A DNA stretch of 64,000 nt, from positions 32,560,954-32,624,953 of the forward strand of contig JACDQD010000005.1 of assembly GCA_019843655.1 (NCBI GenBank), given 5' to 3'. Of this stretch, positions 47,531 to 58,600 are shown one piece after another. Positions within the stretch are counted from its first letter, which is position 1. The number at the start of each line of letters is the position of its first letter. This stretch comes from Lethocerus indicus (lineage: Eukaryota; Arthropoda; Insecta; Hemiptera; Belostomatidae). The position numbers were made by a program, and so were the translations under genes. The notes beneath the pieces are model-generated. The model saw only the letters and a list, made by a program, of their open reading frames with translations, was not told where the DNA came from and ran no database searches.

Positions 47531-48888
47531 ATACCACTTACCCTTAGTTTACACTGTAACTGTAAAATGTTATTATTAGTTATTGGACAACTATTCAATT
47601 AAGTGTTCAACGTTCAACAAAAATTTGTTACCCTCTCTAAGAGCTTTATGACATTTAATAGTTTTAAAATTTAAAGTCAAGTTTTTGTAAAATAATTGCC
47701 GCTCTTGCATTTTTCATTTTTGAACTGTTATTTTCATACTTATATTTCTGATGCATACAATTTTCGATGTATACCAAGAGCCGAGCTATTGTATATAGTT
47801 GTTATAACTCATTGATACGGCAGAAGTATGTTTTTTTCATACGTCGGGAAATGTATTTTCCGGAACATTAAATTTTAAAATTGTCACACCGATGGTAAGC
47901 TGTGTGGATTGAGCACTGGTTGTCTTAAACGAACAACTATTTATTCCCAAAAATTGATCATTACACCTCGTATTTCAATAGATTGCTATTTATTAGCTAA
48001 AGTATATGTATATATATATACTGGAATAGACAGACAAAATGAAAGACATTCAATTTTATTTATAAAGTCTTCAACTATACGAAATAAAGGTACTGTTTTC
48101 AGTTAATAAACAGAGCGGGTATCAAAGAATTAATACAACATTTAAGGTACACAAAATAACGACAACTACAATAGTTAGGAGAAAAAAATGGTCTATTTTA
48201 CAATATTTCAATTCACAGTTGTGTCTTAAATTTGTACAATATTTGGTGTTGTTTCTCTTAATCCGATGTCGTATTTCGTTTTTAAAAACGGGTCGGGAAT
48301 AATATTTAAAAAATATTAATTGTCGATAGGCGTCGATGAAAGGAGAAATTGTTTACTCGGTCGTACGAGTAGGAATTTTTCACTGCGTCGAGTGAAGCCG
48401 CCGAAACAAAGGTTTGCGCGTCGTAAACCATAGTCGGTTGACAGTGTTCATTTCAGATCTTCCGTTAACCAATTTCGCAGCTTGCTCGATCAGAGAGGCA
48501 CGATTCGGTTCGATCTCCGCCGATTCACTCATAAATAGCTCCAGATTTCCAGTCGAGCTAACTTATCTATTATCTCCAGGTCTCGCTCTCTCTCGTGCAT
48601 AGAAACAACTTTCTTTCCGAAAAAACAGTCCCAACAAACTGTCTGTCCGCCAACGCTCTGGGACCGGGCCCCCCCTTATTTTTAGGGCGTACGACGGCCG
48701 CCCCCCCCCGCCGTATATATCCTTCTCTCTCTCTCTCTCTCTCTCTGATACACGCCTGACGGCCGACGTCACTTTTACAAGTCAAGACAACACACGTTTT
48801 GCTCTGTCCGAAGAAGTTTCTACACACAACATCCACAAGGAAATTAAACACCCTCAATATATATATTCCCGAATCAATTGTCAATCAA
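47531..48888. other. Unique sequence between satellite D and acn
   Basis: No gene is supported. CpG frequency rises at 48,300-48,600. CT/GA runs at 48,723-48,745 and a C-run near 48,700 explain the charged short frames. If acn ends at 48,889 this stretch would hold its 3' UTR; TTTATT at 48,055 is a possible minus-strand polyadenylation signal, but nothing marks it as used. Confidence 0.4.
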
Positions 48889-48945
48889 TTAAAAAATGAT
48901 GACGGCGCACAATTTCATTCGTCGGCGAAGCACGACTAAGGTTAC
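48889..48945 (-). CDS. Putative alternative last coding exon of acn
   Basis: On the minus strand TTTTCTTTACAG is followed at 48,945 by an open 18-codon segment (VTLVVLRRRM...) ending in TAA at 48,889. It starts in phase 0, which fits the preceding putative exon. It would only be used if the acn reading frame passes the TAG at 49,524 (see the exon 12 entry). Transcript support is needed. Confidence 0.35.
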   Translation of the reverse strand, partial: VTLVVLRRRMKLCAVIIF

Positions 48946-49031
48946 CTGTAAAGAAAATGCTGTACAACTGTAAAAAAAAATAAAAGAAATTCATGGAGGA
49001 TACCTAGCAGGCCGGTCGCAATTATACTTAC

Positions 49032-49072
49032 CTCGATTCGCCAGAACAGAAATTTTAATCGTTTTTCAGTTA
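49032..49072 (-). CDS. Putative alternative penultimate exon of acn
   Basis: A 41-base segment between a pyrimidine-rich acceptor (TTATTTTTCGAG) and a strong GTAAGT donor at 49,031. With a phase-1 G from the putative donor at 49,359 it reads V-TEKRLKFLFWRIE without stops. The donor quality and the phase agreement on both sides are the evidence; there is no homology support. Confidence 0.35.
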
Positions 49073-49359
49073 CTCGAAAAATAAAAAAAAAAATAAAACG
49101 AGAAGAAATAAAATAAAAATAACATTATTAAACGGCGTAAAATCTGTTAAAATTTAAAAATTCGAAACTCAAATCTTTAATATAATCGTATCGATCTGTG
49201 AAATATAATCGATTGTATTACAAAACCCTAAATAGAAATTCGCCTAACAAAGATATTAAAATGTTAACCTAATAATATATAAGACTCTAATTACATAATA
49301 GTAAAGTGGGCGGGGGATATCGGGACGTGGGTAGGCAGGCACAGGCACTTCTGGCTTAC

Positions 49360-49521
49360 CCTGCCAGGTGTCGGACCTAACGGACGGCGAAGTGTCGGCC
49401 GCGCCGCCGGACGAGTTCACTGTCGGGCCGCCCTCTCGCTCTCTCTCGACCTCACGTCGGACTTTGTCCTCGCGCCGCACCTCCGACGCCCCTCCCACCA
49501 CTCGCGATATCACCGATCCAT
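49360..49521 (-). CDS. Possible extension of acn exon 12 in a shifted frame
   Basis: Just past the TAG at 49,524-49,522 the neighbouring frame stays open with a charged stretch (SEVRREDKV, REVEREREGG) as far as TWQ. It then meets a strong donor, GGCAGG|GTAAGC, at 49,360/49,359. Reaching this frame from exon 12 requires one base missing from the assembly within the GAGAGGGAGAGG tract at about 49,530-49,555. The alternative is that this is 3' UTR. Confidence 0.35.
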
Positions 49522-49647
49522 CTACTTCTTTCTCCTCTCCCTCTCCCTCTCGCGCTCCCGCCTAGACTGTTCCGACTTCCTGATCTCGGCGAGCCTCCGT
49601 TCGTGCTCCGCCATATGCTGCCTCCGCATTTCTTCCTTTACAACAAT
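49522..49647 (-). CDS. acn: acn exon 12 (last exon as annotated)
   Basis: Starts after TTTAAATTCTTAG in phase 0 with [18 protein letters not shown], the Lys/Arg/Glu helix that follows the RSB motif in Acinus. It runs through [13 protein letters not shown] to a TAG at 49,524-49,522. The end falls in a GAGAGG-rich tract, so a one-base sequencing error could have created this stop. Confidence 0.75.
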   Translation of the reverse strand: MVVKEEMRRQHMAEHERRLAEIRKSEQSRRERERERERRKK

Positions 49648-52600
49648 CTAAGAATTTAAAACGACGTACGTATAAATAATAATTGAAAATGGTCTACACA
49701 AAATTTTATAATCGGAATATTTAAAAATCGCAAATATCGTTCGACTACTTCGATCGTATATATCGTACATCTTTACAAAATCGACACCGCATAACTTTGA
49801 GGCAATAAAAACGTGAATGTTAGAAATGCGCAACCAATATAATATTATGTATGAACCAATATTTTTCAATAACTTAGGTCTACGTGTTATATTTGAACGA
49901 AATATCGTTTAATAAAGGAAGCTCTGAACGCTAATTGTACTGAATTAGTGGAATTACAATTTTCCGAAACAATGAAATGATAATTTCGCTACTGGCGACA
50001 GATTATTCAGAAAAACGGGATTATTTAATAATATTTAACCTTATTTAATATGTTTACAGAGCGTGGCGATTGCCGTTAAATTCAAATTAAATTACCTGGG
50101 CGGCAGTGAGAGGTAGCCAATAAATACAGGGAGTGGTTTTCGTTTTTCGAAACAAATCGTCCAACAATTTCGAAGGGGCGTCGTTGTCCCTCCTTTTCAC
50201 TTTCCTCGCTGAAAAACGTAAAAAAGACATTCGTCAGAAAAATGAACGTTAGTCGATGTTTCAATTTTTAAAAGTGCGTTCCGAGTCGTAAAGAAATTGT
50301 AATATAAATGTAAACGAATAAATCCGTTTTGGGGCAGGAGTTAATTAAAGTCGATTGAAGTTATTTCACAAAGTTATTTCATAAAGTTCATTGAAATTCA
50401 TAGAAAAGAGTATAAATTATACAAATTTAGTAACCAAATGTGTCTGAACATAAGAATTATAATGGTCCTATCAATAAAATACTACTGTAAACGATGAGAA
50501 GCCTAAATAGCTTACAAATTATTAGTCTTTATTTTAGTGTAATGAATTATACGCGGCTATAGCCGTCTGAACATAAGAATTATAATTGCGTCCTTATCAA
50601 TAAAATACTACTGTAAACGATGAGAAGTGCCTAAATCAATCCGCAGTCTTTATTTTATTGATGAATTATACGGCTGTTTGCAAGTCAAAATTCTGAAATA
50701 GCGAGTCTGACATGGTTTTCAAGCTACTTGTTTGTCAAACTGTGAAATAATGATAATTTTCACTTCCAAATATACAAGTTACAATCGATTTCATCTGGCA
50801 GCCATAAACAATTGAAAAAAAAAAAGTGTGTTTCTGAGAGAAGGAAGAAAAATTAATGCTAAAAAATACAAACTCTGCTGTCAGCCATAACGAAAATAAA
50901 CTCTTTTGTGTGGTACATGTTTATTTAGCAGGTGTCCAATAATGAATTTCCGTTAGAACTATTAATACCACTTCTGACAGCAACTTAACAGCTACTTTCC
51001 CCTACTTACTGACAGCGGAACGGAAACAAGTTTCTTTTACTAATAACGATATCGAGAAACTCTCGAGTTATATTATTACCGGGATATTCTTTCGTTTCGG
51101 GACTGTGAGGTCGCTCTCTCCTTCTGTTCTCCTGTTCCTGTAATCCTCTTTCTTTGTTCCTCGTCCATTCGTTTTCGCCAATCTTCTTTCTGGCGTCGGC
51201 GGCCTCTTCTTTCGCCTGCGGTAGTACAACGCCCTCAGCACCCGCCACCTTACCAACATCCCACTCTCTCACTCCGGCGGTTACCTGTTGGATATATACG
51301 CGAAACGATGTATTGGAATAACTGCGGAACTCATTTTTCTATAGAGCTATCGATTGAACAGAGGTTCGAGTCAAAACTGATTTGTCGATTTACGAAATTT
51401 CCGACAAACAAAAACCTCAACCGACACAACAACAGTTATAAACCTCGTTAATAATTATTTAAAAAATTCACACCGCTCTTAATAACGCTTGCCTCTATAC
51501 ACACGATGAACAAAATTATAAGACCACCAAATGAGAAAATGCCGCAACAACTTTTAGTTTTAAATGGACAAAACTAGAAATTGTTTCCAGCGTTTTCTAA
51601 GCAGGCAAAATTATCCTGTAGAACAGTCCACGAATGGAACCGTACCCATGAATATAGAGGGGTTTAAAAGTCCATAACTTTCAAACTAATTGACGGAGTT
51701 GTGTCTCATTTTTGGTAGTGTTATAGTTTTTGTAGTTGCGGCAATCGCGCCATACAAGCGTTGTATTGCGTTGTTTTGTCAGGTGATAGTCACCGGATAG
51801 TCAGTGTTCTGTTGTTGTCAGTTGTACCTTGTGTTACTCGAGTAAACGTGGCAAGGCTTAGAATCGGATGAAAGGAAGTCAGTTTTGAAACGGTATTTTA
51901 AGTACGAAAACATTAAAATGAGGTCCAACGGCGAAATGAGTATCAAACAGAACACGTTGCAGTTGGGGGCGGCATCGTTTCTGTCTGTGGATGTTAATTG
52001 TGACAATTTCGAACACCTACAGTGTGTGATATCTCTTTAAGTTGGGCTTTAAGCTACACTTTCACCAAAAATGAGAGACGACTCCGTCAATTAGTTTGCA
52101 AGTTATCGACTGTTAAACGGTGGATACATTTTTTTGGACCGCTGTGTGTACACAGTTTCGCGGTAACCGTACCAGCGGTCGGAAGAAAAATTTTCATTTT
52201 ATTCGTGAAAAACGTACTACAATACTTGTCCAGAACCGTACAAAAGAAAAGTGCTCACCCTCCTCGCCGGTTTCAACGCCGCCTGTTCATTGAGCCATCC
52301 GGTTTCGGCCGACTCTGACTTCTTGGGCTCGCTCTCCGCCATCTCTTGTACCAGTGCCATATCCTCGGCGGTCGCGAATTCCACCTTCAACGTCTTCGGA
52401 TTGTTAACAGGCCACCTGACGCCGTGCAGAGCGTGACGGGTCTCAACGGCCATATCAACTTCCGTATACTGAACGATATAAATAAATAAGTAAATCTGCG
52501 TTCACATAGTACAATTCGATAGTTTGTAAAATCAATTTATCGCTATGAATTATTATAACAGTCTCCCTTATAAATTACTTCCCAATAGCAAGAAATATTT

Positions 52601-55600
52601 CGAATATAAAAAAACTGATTCAATTACGTTGAATTCTGCTTGTTAATTTTTCATTTTCAAATACTAAAATATTCAAACTGTTAAAAAAGTTCGTGTGTCC
52701 ATAAGAAATGATACAATATTGTTATCGGAGACTGTATTTTAAACAGCTCTAAAAAAGACGTCTCGTCAAATTGGTTGACTTAAAAATTCTGTTAAAATGA
52801 ATTTCGATATTTTAGGGCCACAGACGGAGAAAGTAATCTATACTCTTTCAATATTTTAAATATATTATTTTTACTTATTGTATTTCATTTATTAGAGAAA
52901 TAAATTTTTACCTTTACGTAACATTTCGATTTGATTTTGTCTATATAAAAACCGTTCGGAGCTATGGATCCGGTCCTGGCGAGAAGTTCTCTCAACTGAG
53001 GAGCGGTGAACGGTCGTACGAGGTTCGTTATGAACAGAACAGACGTTACTTTCTTAGCGGGTGGACTCGGAGATCTCGCAAGCTTTTTCGCATCATCCGA
53101 CACTATCGATATTTTTCTTATAACTGTATTCATAAAAAAAAAATATAAAAGGAACGTTAATCGCGATAATTAAAATCAGTACGATACCCAAATACAATTC
53201 ACTGAAAACCTTCCAAAGTTCACAAATTTACTAATTGCCGCATTTAGTTCTGTGATAAATTAAGTAATCTATACAAGCGTTAAAAGCAAACAAGTATCGT
53301 TAAGCCGGCATATTCAATATTAATTACCCAGATAATTTCATTCAAGGCCTAATTGCATCGTAGTCAAATAGTTTAATTTTGCTTTATTTACTGCTCTCGT
53401 AAAATTTCACGAATCTGAATACGATACAATGTTCATATCCTAAATACTTTAAAAACCGTTACCGAAAAACAGTATAGATAAAAAGAAAATTATTCCCTCC
53501 GATTGACCGGAATAAAAGTAGTTGAGTAGTCTATTTTTGTAAGCACTTAACAACATTTCAGAAAGAATTTTTCTCTTAAAACATTTTTAAACGGAGAAAC
53601 CAAAATTTATAAAATTGACAAAATAACATCGTTAGTGGAACTTGAATAAATACCGCTCTTTAAAATACCTAAATAAAGACAAACAGAATGGTCCATACAA
53701 CTCGACAAATGGCCCATAACAAAATAAAAACATTTCTCCATGCATAATAACACGACAACCAAACGTCATTTGTCGTTTGTGCGCAAAAAACCTGTGCAAA
53801 ATAAATAACAAAAAAAAAATACCTTTGTGATTTTCAGGAGGGGGCTGCGGAGGATCCTCTTTCGGTTTTTCTTCCCGAACGGGTTTCTTTTCAACGACGA
53901 CAGGTTCTTTTTTGACTTTTTCTTCCTGCACCTCGTTTTTGACCCTGACTTCCAGCTCTCTCGATTTCGTTAAATTAACCAGCCTTTTCGGTTTCGGTTC
54001 TTCTTTCAGCGCCTTTTCCTCTTCGACGGACAGGTCGACTTCTTCCAAAGGAAGGGGCTTAGCCTCGGGAACAATTAACTGTTAATGGAGGGAAAAAAAA
54101 TTATAATTCTAATTAACAATAGAATTATCCGTTAATATGAAATTGAAAGGATTAAATGTAATCCTTTCATAAGGGGGTATAATTATACCCGTTATTGACA
54201 ATATAACAACTAAACAATAATGGAATTTGTTAACAACTCAAAATTATACAAGAAAGTATGTTCATATAACAAAAAATAAAAAAATTTATGTTCATATCTC
54301 TCCCCAATAATCTCCTCACCAAATGGGAGGTATAATCCACATTTAAAGGTGAGAACGTTAACGGCCATTAGTTGGACTAGATGCACATTCTTTATATTTT
54401 GTCATTTTAAAGTCAAATAAAAAAACGCCTTTACTTAGGAATTTGCAATACTATTCCTTACCGATATCCTTCAATAGTTACACGAAAAAATCATTAGTCA
54501 GTTATACTGATTATTCTTAATCAGTATAATTAACCAGTAGTTTGCATTATTGAAATCAAGATTGTAGTGGTCGTATTGTAGTTAAAAATTAAACGTATAT
54601 TTGCAAATTATTACAAATATTAATAAGTGTTCACACCTTTAATGAAGTAGACGATATAGCGAGTGACGATTCTTTAACAGCCGGTTTGCTCTTTGATACT
54701 GCTCTTCTTTTTCTCTGCACTGGAGGAGCTTCCACTGTCGGAATTAAAGCACAATCAAGAAAACCAAATTCGAAAAAAAAAAAAAAACGGATATACGCAA
54801 TTTAAGTAGCGTAAAAAAAAAAAAAAGGCAGTAGAAACTCGAGTGTGTTACTTTCAAAGAAAAAAATTGAGCTAAAAACCCAATAAATAAAAATTGAAAT
54901 CGAGTCCCGATGAAAGTAAACAACTAAAAATAAGAAAAGAAAATTTTACAGAAATTTACCTGGCACTCTTTTGAGGATAGTTGGTTTTGCAGAACTTTCA
55001 CTCTGAAAATAAGAGGAAATTTGTCAATAAATAATTAGTATTTTATTGATGAGGGCAGTATCTATATTAATATTACCTACTAACTAAACTGTATCAATTA
55101 TCTACAGTTCAAAAACTTCATATCGAATTAAGTTTAATTGTCATCAGAACGAATAATTATTCTTAATAAGATAATTTACATCTGTATCAACACTACTGAA
55201 ATCACTTAATAAATAGGATAAAATACCAACGGAAAATTTCACACCGATAGATAAAAATACAGTTCTGAAGTAAAGATTAGAATTCAGTTTTTACCTGTGA
55301 CCTATTCACAAGAAGAGCTTTCTTCTTTTGACTTCTCGCGGAATCTTTTTGTTCCTTACTATTATTTACAGGGGACAGTTCACCTTCTTCCATTCCTTCC
55401 AATTTCGAAGGTTTAGGTTCATTTATTTTGGTCGGACTTTCACTGCTTTCCGCATCGCCAACCGCTTTGCCGCCGCCGCCGCTGTGCATATCTTCGTCCG
55501 TACACACTTCGTTATTTAAATCGGTAATTTTATTTTTACACTCCTCGTTCCCTTCCTTTACGACTTCGGTAGTACCGTCGGTATTACTCTCGAGTGGACT

Positions 55601-58600
55601 TGCCGCCGCCGCCTCCTCCTCCTCCTCCTCATCGTTCTTCGGCTCGACTGGTTCGGACTCCTTTACAGAGTCCACCTTATTGTCCTGTGGGGCCTCAACC
55701 GCCGAAGAGGCTTTCTCCTCCTCACCCATCGGAGGGATCCCATCCTGCTCCGTGGCAGCTTCCGGACTCGGGGCCAGCTTCAGGACTCGCGACGGCTTCA
55801 GTACTCGGTGCGGCTTCCTTAGTTTCTTTCTCCACACTTTCGGTATCTTCTTCTTTCGTTTCTTCATCCTTCGTTGTTTCCTTCGTTTCCTCGACAATAG
55901 TATCGACAACCGTCGGAGTAACGTCGGAATTCTTATCACCTCCGACATTGCTCCTCGACAAACGTCTGCATTTCCTTCCCCTGTTCCTATTCTTACCCCT
56001 CCTCCCGCCGGACGAGCTGTCACTATTGGAAGAAGAATCGCTTGAATCGCTATCAAACTCGTCCTGCTTTCTTCTGAAACAATAATATGTACACGAGTTT
56101 ATAACGAGACTAAGAAAACTGGTTGGATTTTTGTGCGATCAAGATATTTTCTTGACGGTTCACAACGGAAACATTATTAGGCAATTTTCTGTCTGTGCAT
56201 TGTGGGATCATTCTAAACTTTTGCAGTCCGACAAAAGATATAAACAAACAACCCACTCTTCATAACTTGTGGATAGATAATCAATTTCTGTCCAATATAT
56301 CTAAATATCTCGTTATTATAAATAAAATATTATAGACGACGATGAAAAGCTAAAAGTAGTCAGATATACAACCAAACTAAGCGATGAGACGGAAAATTGC
56401 ACAGATGCAGAATAGAATTAAAAGCCAATAATTAAAATTAATAGTCGGTATAGTAGCGCTTTCCTCATCCAACTGCACTCTGCATTTAGTGCAGAATATA
56501 TACCACTGAGGTATACTGGTTTCCATTGTTTAAGTTTATATCTAGAAAATAGAACATCAAACGGTACGCAATGACCCACCTTGTACTTGAATCTGGTGCC
56601 TCTTTTTCGGGACTACTTCTGGACACTTCCTGTGTCGATTCAGCGGGTATATCCTCCGTAGAATTGGGCGTTTCTTCAATTTTCTCTTCTTTTTTCTCTT
56701 CGACGATTACTTGTACCACTTCGGCGGTTGGCGTCTGTTCGTCGGATTGCGTCGGTATATCCTCTTTCCCCTCTTCTGTCGACGCCTCGGTAACGGAATC
56801 GCTTTCGTGCTTGTTTTCCGACCGGCCCATTTGAGCGTCGACCTGCGAATTATTGGTCGAGTCAGCGGGTACGGGTTCAGACTGGTCGGGAACTGTGCTC
56901 GACGGCGTTTCAGCTTCGACAATACTCGACGGTCTGCTCGCTTCACATTCGCTCGCCATCGTCGTTTCTTTCGAACTGCTTTCTGAATGGCTGGATCTCA
57001 CCGATCTGAATTATTATACATATATAAGGTTAAAAGGATGTAACGTCAGAACAATGCATCAATGCGGTAGTTAAATAAAGAAATTTGTATTAAAAATTGT
57101 ATCGAGACCTACAAAAACGCTGAAAAAATAATTAACAACTGACGGGGGCCATTTGGTCAGTAACATCAGTAAATATAGTAACGACTATAACCAGAAATCT
57201 CTCTACAATTAGGCATAGTTATCGGTAACATGAAATATATAGCCGTGTTCAATTTATCTGAAACATTATCGGAGTATTTCCGTACAGGTACAAATTTTTA
57301 CAAATTAAAGGGAATGCGTCTCACTTCTTTCTACACGGTGAAGAATCTTTCGCCGGCGATGGAGAAGATTCGGACACGTCGGCTGGCTTCTGCCGGCATA
57401 TTTTCAATTTCTGTATTTCTCCACTCGAACCATTCGCACTCTGAACTTTCCAGAGTGTGCCTCCCTCTTCTTTCGGTTTGGCTTCCGATGTTTCAACCTG
57501 AATTGAACATTTAAAAATGGGCGTAAAAATAAAAATATTATAATTCCTATATTCTAGGAACGGGTTGTCATCCGTAAGCGAATATATATATATTTTGAGT
57601 CCGAAGTCTAGTATTTGTGTTGTTGTGTACTTTTTGTGCCCCCCCCGGGTATGAATTTTTAACCCTAATTTAACCATCCAATTTGTTATTCTATTTACGC
57701 AATTTTATTTACCTCTATTGACTCTTCATATTGCTCAAATAGCTTATTTCACGTAATACGGAAAAAATTATGTATTTCCTATCTATATTAGAAATAGAAG
57801 TAGCCTGAAACATCCATAAATTTTGGATCTAAAATTAGTTACCCAATAGACCTTTTCTTCGCACAAACAATTTTTATAATCGAACAATTAAATAAACTGA
57901 GAAAAATAGTTCAACGATTAACTTACGCAACATACAATTTTAAATTTAGATTTATGATACGCGTTTATTCTAGTAATTTTAAGCACGCGAATTAATTATA
58001 TTCTCGTATATTTTTTTCTACAATATTTTATATTTGAAATAATTAGTTCAGTCAATTCTACGCGCGCTAAAATCAAACAATTATTAAATCAACATAATTC
58101 AGATATTACCGAGACGTTAGGTAAACTTTTGATAACAGGAAAAAGCGTGCCGGACTTCAGGACTTTTGTCTGTGCTTTACCCCAACAAAATACGCCATTA
58201 AATACAATAACGTTATCGATATTGAAAAATTCCGAAACAATAAAACTGGACCGTAATTTTGTAACTACAAGATTCAGAATAATGCTATGAGGCACCTGCA
58301 TTGACTGCAGTAAATCATTCGGCTGAAACTTATATTTATCAGACGGGAACGAATTTATGAACGCGCGTAGTAATTTCTGTTATGTCTCGATTTGTCATTA
58401 CAACTTATTTACTTATTGTAAATACACGTCTATAAAGCTCAAGATATCCGGATTCGGAATTAGAAGTTTAAATTATCCCGAAATCTGTCGACAGCATCAT
58501 AAAGAGAAGCGAGTCTTTGGTCCAGCCCAGCGTAGAATAAACGTAAATTATATTTTCGTTGTGTGTAGTTTGAATTGTCGTGTAGTTTGTTTCGAATAAA

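Noticed and set aside
48896..48975. Forward-strand start MMTAHNFIRRRSTTK with a GTAAAG donor
   Set aside because: The same bases fit a minus-strand acn exon with better splice context, and no downstream forward exon was found.
50082..50264. 60-codon minus frame over acn exon 11
   Set aside because: It is out of phase. The frame carrying the RSB motif between the two splice sites is the real one.
55428..56085. Long forward-strand frames (163-205 codons) opposite acn exon 4
   Set aside because: Antisense shadows of the Glu/Ser-rich acn exon; poly-Ser and poly-Pro content mirrors the coding strand.
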